NCBI RefSeq assembly: GCF_041320275.1
Contig: NZ_CP162023.1
Span: 1-64,000, forward strand
Source: Mumia sp. Pv4-285
Lineage (GTDB): Bacteria; Actinomycetota; Actinomycetes; Propionibacteriales; Nocardioidaceae
Length of the DNA: 64,000 nt
Reading direction: 5' to 3'
In this document: positions 41,184-49,137 of the stretch, in pieces
Layout: each line of letters begins with the position of its first letter
Position numbering within the stretch: the stretch's first letter is position 1
Made by a program: the position numbers and the translations under genes
Notes under the pieces: generated by a model
Database searches by the model: none
Told to the model about the DNA's origin: nothing
Seen by the model: only the letters and a program-made list of their open reading frames with translations

Positions 41184-41558
41184 ATGGCTGTCGATCCCCG
41201 CGGTGCCGACCTCAAGCGCTACCTCGCCGACGACCCGGGTGGCCCCGTGGTCATGCTGAACCTGCTCCGGTTCGCCGAGGACGGTCGCGACCTCTATGAC
41301 AAGTACGCCGCCGCGCTCGAGGAGACGTTCTTGCCGAAGTACGGCGGGGAGGTGATCTTCGCGGCGGACGGGTCCACCACGCTCGTGGCCGAGGAGGGCC
41401 AGGGCGCATGGGATGCCGTGCTGCTCGTCCGGTACCCGTCGCGCGAGCACTTCAGCCGCATGGTCGCCGACCCGGACTACCAGCAGGTCACGCACTGGCG
41501 TACGCAGGCGCTGGACGAGGCCGTCCTCCAGGCCACCGTGTCCTGGTCGGCCGCCTGA
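41184..41558 (+). CDS. DUF1330 (dimeric alpha-beta barrel) protein
   Basis: A 124-aa ferredoxin-like fold protein. Family features are VVMLNLLRFAEDGRDLYDKY near the start, then AWDAVLLVRYPSREHFSRMV and DPDYQQVTHWRTQALD. Such proteins form dimeric alpha-beta barrels and resemble antibiotic monooxygenases, but most have no assigned reaction. Two further in-frame ATGs occur at 41151 and 41154. I chose ATG at 41184 because GATCAT ends 7 nt upstream and conservation seems to begin there. Confidence 0.8.
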   Translation: MAVDPRGADLKRYLADDPGGPVVMLNLLRFAEDGRDLYDKYAAALEETFLPKYGGEVIFAADGSTTLVAEEGQGAWDAVLLVRYPSREHFSRMVADPDYQQVTHWRTQALDEAVLQATVSWSAA

Positions 41559-41565
41559 TCGCGGC

Positions 41566-41979
41566 TCAGCCGTCCTGCGCCGCGACCTCGCCGTCGCTGC
41601 GGAGGATGCAGAACTCGTTGCCCTCCGGATCGGCCAGCACGACCCAGCCCGTGCCGTCGGGGTTGCGGCGATCGTCGAGCGCGGTCGCACCGAGGGCGAC
41701 CACCCGTTCGACCTCCTCGTCGCGTGACCGGTCCGTCGGCCGCAGGTCGAGATGGATGCGGTTCTTGATCGCCTTGTCCTCCGGCACCTCGATGAAGAGC
41801 ACCGGGCCCGCCGCACCGGCGCTGCCGTCGGTCGGCGGGACGATCATGCACTCGTCGTGGCCGGGCTCGTTCGGGTCGCCCGGGACGTCGGTGTAGCCGG
41901 CGAGCACCTGCTTCCACCACTCCGACTGGGCGTACGCGTCGTGCGCGTCGATGGTCGTGTGCGAGATCCGTGATGCCAT
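41566..41979 (-). CDS. VOC-family (glyoxalase/bleomycin resistance) protein
   Basis: A 137-aa protein with the paired beta-alpha-beta-beta-beta units of the vicinal-oxygen-chelate fold. Metal-ligand positions are suggested by ISHTTIDAHD, KNRIHLDLRPTDR and LADPEGNEFCIL; the latter two are the standard second-half motifs. No substrate can be assigned. It is convergent with the DUF1330 gene, 7 bp between stops. ATG at 41979 follows TACGGT by exactly 6 nt, which suggests a leaderless transcript. Confidence 0.85.
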   Translation of the reverse strand: MASRISHTTIDAHDAYAQSEWWKQVLAGYTDVPGDPNEPGHDECMIVPPTDGSAGAAGPVLFIEVPEDKAIKNRIHLDLRPTDRSRDEEVERVVALGATALDDRRNPDGTGWVVLADPEGNEFCILRSDGEVAAQDG

Positions 41980-42007
41980 GGACCGACCGTACGACAGGGC
42001 GGGTGCG

Positions 42008-42661
42008 TCACGCCTCCGCGTTCCGGCGCTGCTCGAGGGCGTCCAGGATGAGGTCGAGCCCGTACGCGTACTCGTCGCCGAACGCGTACCCGGGCTTCAT
42101 GACGTGCTCGACGGCGATCTCGGTGAGGTAGGGCAGGTCTTCGGGAGCGGCCCCTCCCAGGATGTCGGCCGCGAGCTCGCCGGCACCGTCCGGTTCGTCG
42201 AACGGCAGGCTGACCTCCTGCACGACCTGCCCGAAGAGCTGGGCGTCGAGCAGTGCGAAGGCGTGCGCTGCGAGGACGACGGAGAACCCGCCCTGCCGCA
42301 GGCACGCCAGCACCGCCTCGTGGTGGCGCAACGTCGCGGGGCCGGGCGCGGAGCGGGACTCGACGAACCCGACCGCCCACGGATGACGCAGCAGCACCTC
42401 GCGGGCGGAGGTGCACCGTCGTCGGATCTCCGGTCGCCAGTCTCCTCCCGCGGCGGGCAGGTCGATCTCCGCGAAGACCAGGTCGACCATGCCGTCGAGC
42501 AGCGCGTCCTTGTTGGCGACGTGGTGGTAGAGCGACATCGCCTCGACGCCCAGCTCGCGCGCCAGCGCACGCATCGTGAGGGACGCGGCGCCGGACTCGT
42601 CGGCGAGCGCGACCGCGGTGCGGAGCACGGCGTCGCGGGTCAGCGGCGGCCGCCGGGACAT
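42008..42661 (-). CDS. TetR-family repressor of the adjacent oxidoreductase
   Basis: A 217-aa regulator with an N-terminal helix-turn-helix (about 8-53, LTMRALARELGVEAMSLYHH, whose M-S-L-Y-H-H is typical of the TetR(D)-like subgroup) and a TetR_C_1-type ligand domain (about 75-205). A clear AGGAGG precedes its ATG. It is divergent from the quinone oxidoreductase gene, and two identical 13-bp palindromes lie in the gap of 85 bp. It is therefore probably the repressor of both genes and its own expression. The inducer is unknown. Confidence 0.9.
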   Translation of the reverse strand: MSRRPPLTRDAVLRTAVALADESGAASLTMRALARELGVEAMSLYHHVANKDALLDGMVDLVFAEIDLPAAGGDWRPEIRRRCTSAREVLLRHPWAVGFVESRSAPGPATLRHHEAVLACLRQGGFSVVLAAHAFALLDAQLFGQVVQEVSLPFDEPDGAGELAADILGGAAPEDLPYLTEIAVEHVMKPGYAFGDEYAYGLDLILDALEQRRNAEA

Positions 42662-42680
42662 GGAACCTCCTGCAAAGGGC

Positions 42681-42734
42681 TTGCGCGGGCTTACAACGTA
42701 AGGCTAGCGTGGAAGCGTCCCCTTACAACGTAAG
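42681..42734. promoter_or_regulatory. Divergent promoter with two TetR operators
   Basis: Two identical copies of CTTACAACGTAAG (arms CTTAC/GTAAG, 3-nt centre) lie at 42690-42702 and 42722-42734, centres 32 bp apart or about three helical turns. A plus-strand promoter fits TTGCGC (42681-42686), an 18-bp spacer and TAGCGT (42705-42710). The first operator would then lie within the spacer and the second just downstream of the start site. Confidence 0.8.
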
Positions 42735-42746
42735 GTTGTGGTTCAG

Positions 42747-43718
42747 GTGAAGGCAGTCGTTCAAGACGAGTACGGCGACGCAGACGTCTTGGAGCTCCGC
42801 GACGTCCCCGACCCCGTGCCGGGCAGGGGCGAGGTCGTGCTCGATGTCCGCGCCTCCGGCCTCGACCGCGGTGCCTGGCACCTCATGACGGGTCGGCCTC
42901 TGGTCGGGCGGGTGGCGATGGGTGTCCGGCGACCGCGATGGCCGGCAGGCATCGAGGTCGCCGGCGTGGTGAGCGCGGTCGGTGAGGGTGTCACCCAGCA
43001 CGCGGTCGGCGACGAGGTGCTCGGAGCAGGCACCGCCACGTACGCAGAACGGGCCCGCGCGAAGGCGAAGCATCTCGTCCCGAAGCCCGCCGAGCTCACG
43101 TTCGTCGAGGCTGCCGCGCTTCCGGTCTCCGCCGTGACGGCCCTCCAGGCGGTCCGCGACGTCGGCCGCGTGAAGGCCGGCGACCGCGTCCTCGTCATCG
43201 GCGCGTCCGGTGGTGTCGGGTCGTACGCCGTCCAGCTCGCGCGCGTCCTCGGCGCCGAGGTCGCCGGTGTGTGCCGGACCGACAAGGTCGACGGCGTGCG
43301 CGCGTTGGGCGCCGACCCCGTCCTCGACTACGTGCACGACGACCTCACGCGCGTCGACGGTCGGTTCGACGTCGTCCTCGACATCGGCGGGCTGCGCTCC
43401 ATCTCGCGGCTGCGGCGGCTCCTCACACCGCAGGGGACGCTCGTCTTCACCGGTGGCGAGGGTGGCGGGCGGTGGCTCGGCGGCCTGGAGCGCCAGCTGA
43501 TCGCGCTCGTCCGCTCGCCCTTCCTCCGTCAGCGGCTCGCGTCGTTCATCTCGGTCACCAAGGCCGACGACCTCGCGACGGTCGCCGATCTCGCGGCCCG
43601 GGGGGAGATCCGGCCGGTGATCGACAGCACGTACCCGCTCGACGCGATGCCCGACGCGATGCGGAAGCTCGTCAGGGGCGACGTCCTGGGCAAGGTCGTC
43701 GTCACGGTGTCCGAGTGA
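42747..43718 (+). CDS. Zinc-independent quinone oxidoreductase (MDR family)
   Basis: A 323-aa NADPH-dependent oxidoreductase of the medium-chain family. It starts KAVVQDEYGDADVLELRDV, and has the nucleotide-binding motif VLVIGASGGVGSYAVQLAR (AxGGVGxxxxQ) and VDGRFDVVLDIGG. The zinc-ligand Cys residues of alcohol dehydrogenases are missing, as is usual for quinone oxidoreductases. GTG at 42747 is the family start; an in-frame GTG at 42738 is possible but would overlap operator-proximal DNA. Regulation by the divergent TetR is strongly implied by the flanking palindromes. Confidence 0.9.
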   Translation: MKAVVQDEYGDADVLELRDVPDPVPGRGEVVLDVRASGLDRGAWHLMTGRPLVGRVAMGVRRPRWPAGIEVAGVVSAVGEGVTQHAVGDEVLGAGTATYAERARAKAKHLVPKPAELTFVEAAALPVSAVTALQAVRDVGRVKAGDRVLVIGASGGVGSYAVQLARVLGAEVAGVCRTDKVDGVRALGADPVLDYVHDDLTRVDGRFDVVLDIGGLRSISRLRRLLTPQGTLVFTGGEGGGRWLGGLERQLIALVRSPFLRQRLASFISVTKADDLATVADLAARGEIRPVIDSTYPLDAMPDAMRKLVRGDVLGKVVVTVSE

Positions 43719-43721
43719 GCC

Positions 43722-44885
43722 TCACGCCCATGCGGCGCGCCAGAACGCCTCGAACACCCCGGTCGGCTGCGGCGAGGACCACATCTGGTTGGTGAGCAGC
43801 ACCGCCACGACGTCCGCCGCGGGGTCGATCCACAGCGTGGAGCCCATGCCTCCGTCCCACCCGTACGACCCGGTGCCGCGTCCGTCGGGCTGGTCGCCGG
43901 TCTTCACCCCGAACCCGAGTCCCCAGTCGGAGAGGCCGTCCTCGTCGATCTGTCCCACGCGCGGTCTGGTCGCGTCTGCGAGGACCTCCTCCGAGAGGAC
44001 CCGTGCTCCGTCCTCGGCGACGCCGCCCGAGCGGAGCATCCGCCCGAACGCGGCGAGGTCGGCGACGGTCGACACCAGGCCGTCGCCGCCGTTGGGGAAG
44101 GCGGGAGGACGGGACCACTGACCGTCGACGGGGTCGTACGCCGTGAGTGCCCCACCGTCCGGCGGCAGCCAGTGCGGGCCGAGGCGGCCGGCCTGCTCCG
44201 GTCGTACGCCGAACCCGGTGCTGGTCATCCCGAGCGGGTCGAGGACGCGTTCGGCGAGCACCTCGGGAAGCGGCGCGCCTGCCGCCCGCGCGATCAGCAC
44301 ACCGAGAACCTCGCAGCCCGTGTGGTAGAGCCAACGCTCTCCGGGCTGGTAGGACAACGGCACCGACCCGACCGCCCGCATCCACGTGTCCGGGTCGGGA
44401 TTGGTCTGCGGCGCCGGCGGGCCGGCCTGCAGACCGAGGCCGGCGAGTGCTGAGAGCACAGGCCCCGGGAACGGTCCGTTGAAGTCCAGGCCAAGGCCGA
44501 GCCGGAGCTCGAGGACGTCGGCGACCGTGATGGCCCGGTCGGCCGGGACGGTGTTCTTGGACGGATCAGCGTCGAGCGGCCCGGCGGGGTCGCGCAGGAC
44601 GCGGCGATCAGCGAGCTCGGGGAGCCAGCGTTCGACCGGGGCGTCGAGGGTCAGCGTGCCGTCGTCGAGAAGGGACAGGGCCGCCGCGGCGACGACCGGC
44701 TTCGTGACCGACGAGATCCGGAAGGGGGTGTCGGGTCGGACGGGCGTCGGGTCGTCGGGCCCGTACGACCCGTGGGCACCGACGGCGGTCTCGTCCCCGC
44801 GTACGACGAGCCAGGCAAGCCCCGGCGGCTCGGACCGTGCGGCGTAGGGGGCGACGGCTTCGGTGACACGGGCCTGCAGATCCAT
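43722..44885 (-). CDS. Serine hydrolase of the beta-lactamase/esterase class C family
   Basis: A 387-aa protein with the class C active-site motif SVTK in FRISSVTKPVVAAAAL, Tyr in WLYHTGCEVLG (the Y-x-N position is Y-H-T here), and GWDGGMGSTLW as a third-motif candidate. It has no signal peptide, so it is more likely a cytoplasmic esterase or peptidase than a secreted beta-lactamase. It lies 94 bp downstream of the DrrB-like gene on the same strand, so it may belong to that operon. Confidence 0.85.
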   Translation of the reverse strand: MDLQARVTEAVAPYAARSEPPGLAWLVVRGDETAVGAHGSYGPDDPTPVRPDTPFRISSVTKPVVAAAALSLLDDGTLTLDAPVERWLPELADRRVLRDPAGPLDADPSKNTVPADRAITVADVLELRLGLGLDFNGPFPGPVLSALAGLGLQAGPPAPQTNPDPDTWMRAVGSVPLSYQPGERWLYHTGCEVLGVLIARAAGAPLPEVLAERVLDPLGMTSTGFGVRPEQAGRLGPHWLPPDGGALTAYDPVDGQWSRPPAFPNGGDGLVSTVADLAAFGRMLRSGGVAEDGARVLSEEVLADATRPRVGQIDEDGLSDWGLGFGVKTGDQPDGRGTGSYGWDGGMGSTLWIDPAADVVAVLLTNQMWSSPQPTGVFEAFWRAAWA

Positions 44886-44979
44886 GGCTCTCCTCTTCTC
44901 GGACGTCGCAGGAACGACCGCGCCGGGCCGCCGAACTCATCGGCAACCCGGGCCCGGTCGTACGGTCACCTCGTACGAG

Positions 44980-45789
44980 TCAGCGGCGCACCGCGTCGCG
45001 ACGGTAGAGCGCACGCGCCCACACGTACCCGCCGACTCCGATCACGACCGTCCACCCGATCGCGAGCGCCAGGGTGGTCCCGCCGACGTCCGTGCTCTCG
45101 ACCAGTCCACGCACGGTCTCGATGATGGGGGTGAACGGCTGGTACTCGGCGAACCAGCGGATGCCGCTCGGCATGGTGTCGACCGGGACGAACCCGCTCC
45201 CGAAGAACGGCAGCAGCATGATCGGCAGGATGACGTTGCTCGCTCCCTCGACGGTCTTGCTGGACAGACCGAGCGCCACGCCGAGCCACGTGAGGGCGTA
45301 CGCGAACACGACCAGCAGCCCGAACGCCGCGAGGACGCCGCCGACTCCCCCGTCGGCGCGGTAGCCGATGACGAAGGCGAACGCGAGGACCAGGACGAGC
45401 CCGAGCACGTTGAGGATCAGGCTGCCCAGCACGTGCCCCGTCAGCACCGACGACGGCGCGATCGCCATCGTCCGGAAGCGGGCGATGATGCCCTCGGTCA
45501 TGTCGGACGCTACCGACACCGCAGTCATCATCGACCCGATGGCCACCGTCATGGCGAGGATCGCCGGCGTGATGTAGGTGATGTACGCCGCGCGTCCGCC
45601 GTCGCCGACGCCGGCTCCGAACGCTTCACCGAAGACGACGCCGAAGAGGACGAGGAACATCACCGGCTGCACGATCGTCCACGCGGACATGCCGGGGTAG
45701 CGCAGCGCGTGCAGGAGGTTGCGGCGGAGCATCGTGACGGAGTCGCGGACGACCTGCGGGCGGTTGGTGGGTGCGAGAGCGGTGGTCAT
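44980..45789 (-). CDS. ABC-2 type exporter permease (DrrB-like)
   Basis: A 269-aa membrane subunit with about six helices. The ABC-2/DrrB layout is visible: RRNLLHALRYPGMSAWTIVQ with the amphipathic entry helix, ASDMTEGIIARFRTMAIAPS (the conserved coupling-helix region), and FFGSGFVPVDTMPSGIRWFA between the last helices. It pairs with the ATPase encoded immediately upstream, sharing a 4-bp ATGA overlap. Members export drugs such as daunorubicin or antibiotics; the substrate here is not known. Confidence 0.92.
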   Translation of the reverse strand: MTTALAPTNRPQVVRDSVTMLRRNLLHALRYPGMSAWTIVQPVMFLVLFGVVFGEAFGAGVGDGGRAAYITYITPAILAMTVAIGSMMTAVSVASDMTEGIIARFRTMAIAPSSVLTGHVLGSLILNVLGLVLVLAFAFVIGYRADGGVGGVLAAFGLLVVFAYALTWLGVALGLSSKTVEGASNVILPIMLLPFFGSGFVPVDTMPSGIRWFAEYQPFTPIIETVRGLVESTDVGGTTLALAIGWTVVIGVGGYVWARALYRRDAVRR

Positions 45790-46703
45790 CGTCCTGCCTC
45801 CTGGGGCTGCGGTGTGCCGGGCAACTCGTTGCCGGTCAGGGCGAGGAAGACGTCATCGAGGTCGGGGGTGTGGATCGTGAGATCGGCGACCTGCTCGCCC
45901 GAGGCGTCGAGGTCGTCGAGGATGGCGCGGAGCGTGCGGACGTCGCCGTCGTACGGAAGCCGCTGCGTCTCTCCGCCGGTGAGGGCGACGTCGACGTGGC
46001 CGAGCGGGACGAGCCGCTTGAGCTCGGCACTCGTGCCCTGGGCGATCAGCCTGCCGTGGTCGAGCACCGCGATCGTGTCGGCGAGCTGGTCGGCCTCCTC
46101 GAGGTACTGGGTGGTGAGGAAGATCGTCACGCCGTCGGCGACGAGCTCCCGGACGATGTCCCACACCGCCCGGCGGCTGCGCGGGTCGAGACCGGTCGTC
46201 GGCTCGTCGAGGAAGATCAGGCGTGGGTCTCCCATCAGCGTCATGGCGAGGTCCAGGCGGCGCTTCATCCCGCCGGAGAACGTCGCAGCGCGCTGCGTGG
46301 CGACGTCGGAGAGGTCGAACCGCGCGAGCAGGTCGGCTGCGCGTCGGCGGCCCTCCGCACGGTCGAGGTGGACCAGGTCCGCGATGAGGAGGAGGTTCTC
46401 CTCCGCGGTGAGGAGTCCGTCGACCGCCGAGAACTGCCCGGTGACGCCGATCAGTGCGCGGACGGAGTCGGGCGCGGTCGCGAGGTCGTGGCCGAGGACG
46501 CGAGCGTCACCGGCGTCCGAGGTGATGAGGGTCGACAGGATCTCGACGGCCGTGGTCTTGCCTGCGCCGTTCGGGCCCAGGAGTGCGAAGACCGTACCGG
46601 CGGCGACGGTGATGTCGATGCCGTCGAGGACGACCTTGTCGCCGTAGGACTTGCGGAGACCGGCTGCTTCGAGGGCGGGCGGTCGCGGATCGTGGGTGGT
46701 CAT
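45786..46703 (-). CDS. ABC exporter ATPase (DrrA-like)
   Basis: A 305-aa ATPase subunit with Walker A LLGPNGAGKTT, signature FSGGMKRRLDLA, Walker B RLIFLDEPTTGLD and the His-free switch region LTTQYLEEADQLAD (Gln replaces the usual His, as is common for DrrA proteins). The C-terminal DUF4162-like extension (about 235-300) is also DrrA-typical. ATG at 46703 is the family start; the frame upstream to 47102 is not coding. It follows the EXLDI gene by 98 bp on the same strand. Confidence 0.94.
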   Translation of the reverse strand: MTTHDPRPPALEAAGLRKSYGDKVVLDGIDITVAAGTVFALLGPNGAGKTTAVEILSTLITSDAGDARVLGHDLATAPDSVRALIGVTGQFSAVDGLLTAEENLLLIADLVHLDRAEGRRRAADLLARFDLSDVATQRAATFSGGMKRRLDLAMTLMGDPRLIFLDEPTTGLDPRSRRAVWDIVRELVADGVTIFLTTQYLEEADQLADTIAVLDHGRLIAQGTSAELKRLVPLGHVDVALTGGETQRLPYDGDVRTLRAILDDLDASGEQVADLTIHTPDLDDVFLALTGNELPGTPQPQEAGR

Positions 46704-46801
46704 GGGTTCCTCGTCTCGAGAGATGGGGTGCGGCAGGAGGGCAGGCTCGCGCCCGCCGGGGTTCAGACGGCGTAGGTGGTGGCGGTCGCGAGGACCGTGG
46801 G

Positions 46802-47320
46802 TCAGACGTCGAGGTCTTCGACAGGCGGTGTGGCCACGGCGGAGCTCACGAGGGCGTACAGCTCGGCCGGGACGTGGGCCTCGAGCTCGGCGGGTGTGTC
46901 GTAGACGTCGAGGGAGGCGGTCGCGACACCCGTGCCCCACGTCTGGTCGCTCGCGAAGTGTCGGCGCCATCCGGTCGCCTTCCCGTCGGCGCCTGCGGTG
47001 GCGACGACCTCCGGTGAGCGCTCGGTGTGGACGACGAACTTGCCCGTACGGCCCTGGTAGACGCGGAAGCGTTCGTACCGGTCCTTCGTGGAACGGCCCC
47101 ACTCGGCGAGCTGGACCGCGACGAACCGCTGGCGGTGGCCCTTGCCGACGCCGACCTTGACGGTGATCTCCGAGAAGCCTTCGAGCTTGCCCTCCTCGGT
47201 GTCGACGAACCGTCGGAGGGCTGTGGCGATCGCCTTGGAGAGGTTGCCTCCGACGAGCTCCTGAGCGCGTTGGTAGACCGGCAGGTCGCTGTCGGAGACG
47301 TAGATCGTCTTGTTCGGCAT
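46802..47320 (-). CDS. EXLDI-family protein, probable regulator of the DrrAB-type exporter
   Basis: A 172-aa protein opening MPNKTIYVSDSDLPVYQRAQ and ending VEDLDV, the C-terminal E-x-L-D-I/V sequence that names the EXLDI family. The N-terminal 45 residues look like a ribbon-helix-helix: a beta strand (KTIYVS), a helix (DLPVYQRAQELVG), a turn and a second helix (NLSKAIATALRRFV). The remainder is a compact beta-rich domain (GHRQRFVAVQLAEWGR). No function is established for the family. The RHH reading and an autoregulatory role are inference, supported by the palindrome over its own promoter. The ATG has no SD. Confidence 0.82.
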   Translation of the reverse strand: MPNKTIYVSDSDLPVYQRAQELVGGNLSKAIATALRRFVDTEEGKLEGFSEITVKVGVGKGHRQRFVAVQLAEWGRSTKDRYERFRVYQGRTGKFVVHTERSPEVVATAGADGKATGWRRHFASDQTWGTGVATASLDVYDTPAELEAHVPAELYALVSSAVATPPVEDLDV

Positions 47321-47326
47321 GCGCTC

Positions 47327-47365
47327 ATCGTAGTCCGTTCTGCTATGCGTATCAATATACGTATA
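47327..47365 (-). promoter_or_regulatory. Leaderless EXLDI promoter overlapped by a palindromic operator
   Basis: On the minus strand, TTGATA (47355-47350), a 17-bp spacer and TACGAT (47332-47327) form a near-consensus sigma-70-type promoter. TACGAT ends exactly 6 nt before the ATG at 47320, so the mRNA should start at or next to it. The 9-bp arms TATGCGTAT (47344-47352) and ATACGTATA (47357-47365), one mismatch and a CAAT centre, cover the -35 box, so bound protein would block transcription. The region is AT-rich against its surroundings. Confidence 0.85.
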
Positions 47366-47416
47366 AGAAGGACTGTAGACCGCAGGTCGAGCCAGCGCAA
47401 GAGTGGGACAAGCCGA

Positions 47417-47449
47417 AGGGCGGACCGTCGATGATCGACGGCCCGCCCT
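47417..47449 (-). terminator. Terminator of the FG-GAP gene
   Basis: AGGGCGG/CCGCCCT (47417-47423 with 47443-47449) and CCGTCGA/TCGACGG, separated by one mismatch, with a 3-nt loop. It lies directly after the stop of the gene at 47467-48960. Confidence 0.75.
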
Positions 47450-47466
47450 CCGAGGGTCTGGAAGCG

Positions 47467-48960
47467 TTAGGGGGTGTGGCTCCAGATCCCGATCTTGTTG
47501 TTCTCGAAGCTCGAGAACACGATGTCGCTCGAGCCGTTGCGGTCGAGGTCGGCGATCTTGGCGCCACCGGCCTGACCCCAGCCCTCCGACTCCGGCAGCA
47601 ACCGCTGCTGGAAGACGCCGGAGGCGGTCTGCTCGAACCAGTACAGACGGAAAGCACCGTCACCCGACACGGCGAGGTCGGTGTCGCCGTCACCGTCGAT
47701 GTCGCCGAACCCGGTCTTGCCCGGCGCTGCCTGGCCCGGACGGGTGCTCCCGACGAACTCCGCTCCAGGATCGACGCCTGCGGCGAGCGGCGCGACGGTC
47801 CAGCGGGTGCGCGGGTCGGCACCCGGGGTCAGGAGGAAGACGTCCGGCTTGGCGCGAAGGACGGCCGGCGGCCCCGCGTTGTCGAGGTTGGTGTGGTTGA
47901 CGCCGACCCAGCGGTCGACGCCGTCCCCGAAGAGGTCGTCCGCCTTGTGGATGCTGAACGACGGGCCCTGGCCGCGGCTGATCTCGTGCATCTGGAAGTC
48001 GGACGCCGAGAGGCCGTCGGTCGCGTCGCCCACACGCTCGAACCACACGAACGACGCTTCGCCGCTCGGGGGTCCGAGGACCACCGGGCTGACGCCGAAG
48101 TACTGCGCGGAGGCGATGTCGAGGTCGCCGTCACCGTCGACGTCGGCGACCACCGGGCTGCTGCCGCCTCGGTCCGCGAGCTTGATGGGCTCGGCGAAGC
48201 CGCCCTTGCCGTCACCCTTGAAGAACTGGAGCGCGACGACGTCGTCGGTCGTGCTCGACGGGACGAAGCCCTGCTCGCCGACCGTGACGATGTCCTTGCG
48301 GCCGTCGCCGTCGAAGTCCACGAACTGCAGGTCGTGGTACGCGAAAGGGCTGCCGGTCACGATGTCGTGCCGCTCCCAGTCGCGCAGCTCGGCGATGCAC
48401 GCCTTGAGCGCCGCGAGCGTCTGCGAGGTCAGCGGGCACTTCGCGAGCGCGAGGATCTCGCGCACGCTGCGGGGGGTGTCGTGGTTCTCCCACCAGGTCA
48501 GCGATCCGCGGCTGAAGCCCATGCCGGTGTCCCAGAAGTAGCCGGCCGGCTGGATGATGTCGACGTCGCCGTCACGGTCCACGTCGGCGAGGGTCGGCTC
48601 GCTCGGGAAGATGATGCCGTCCGACGGCTCGACCACTGACGTCGTGGTCCAGGAGTCGACGCCGCCGTCGCGCCTCTTGCCGGCGTTCTCGTAGACGGTG
48701 ACCGAGCCAGGCTCGGGGAAGGCCGCCGGACCCTGCATCGTGAGCTTGCCGTAGCTGGTGGAGACCAGCTCGGGTCGCGAGTCACCGACGAGGTCGCCGA
48801 CGGAGGTGAAGGCCGGACCGACGACGTCCTCGGCGACGAGCGTCCGGGTGAAGGGCGAGGTGCCGTCGGTGGCGGCGGCGGGACTGCCCGCCATCGCAGC
48901 AGCCGCGACCGCGGCGGCGAAGGCCAACGCAGTAGTGGCCGTTCGGGTGGGGGTACGCAT
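47467..48960 (-). CDS. Secreted FG-GAP/VCBS repeat protein
   Basis: A 497-aa protein with a signal peptide (about 1-32, ending AGSPAAAT) and a repeat-rich mature part. Integrin-type Ca-binding loops of the form D-x-D-x-D-G-x-x-D are visible: DVDRDGDVDII, DFDGDGRKDIV, DVDGDGDLDIA and DIDGDGDTDLA. A final DLDRNGSSDIV is a degenerate one. These build a beta-propeller, probably of seven blades. The ligand or substrate is unknown. ATG at 48960 has AAGGAG 7 nt upstream; a longer frame lacks support. It is divergent from the DUF4185 gene. Confidence 0.85.
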   Translation of the reverse strand: MRTPTRTATTALAFAAAVAAAAMAGSPAAATDGTSPFTRTLVAEDVVGPAFTSVGDLVGDSRPELVSTSYGKLTMQGPAAFPEPGSVTVYENAGKRRDGGVDSWTTTSVVEPSDGIIFPSEPTLADVDRDGDVDIIQPAGYFWDTGMGFSRGSLTWWENHDTPRSVREILALAKCPLTSQTLAALKACIAELRDWERHDIVTGSPFAYHDLQFVDFDGDGRKDIVTVGEQGFVPSSTTDDVVALQFFKGDGKGGFAEPIKLADRGGSSPVVADVDGDGDLDIASAQYFGVSPVVLGPPSGEASFVWFERVGDATDGLSASDFQMHEISRGQGPSFSIHKADDLFGDGVDRWVGVNHTNLDNAGPPAVLRAKPDVFLLTPGADPRTRWTVAPLAAGVDPGAEFVGSTRPGQAAPGKTGFGDIDGDGDTDLAVSGDGAFRLYWFEQTASGVFQQRLLPESEGWGQAGGAKIADLDRNGSSDIVFSSFENNKIGIWSHTP

Positions 48961-49137
48961 GACGTGCTCCTTGAAGTCCGTGTTCCGCCTCATGGAACGA
49001 CGTTTCGAGAGGGTGGCGACAATATCGCACATCCCGGCGTACTCCGTCGAGACCCGTTGTCCGGCAGCGTCACGGACGTCACGCCGCGATCCCGTGTCCG
49101 GGGCACCGCCACGCTCTAACGTCGAAGGAGAGCGAGC

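Noticed and set aside
43722-44885. A clinical-type beta-lactamase
   Set aside because: There is no signal peptide and the Y-x-N motif is altered; an esterase-like role is more likely.
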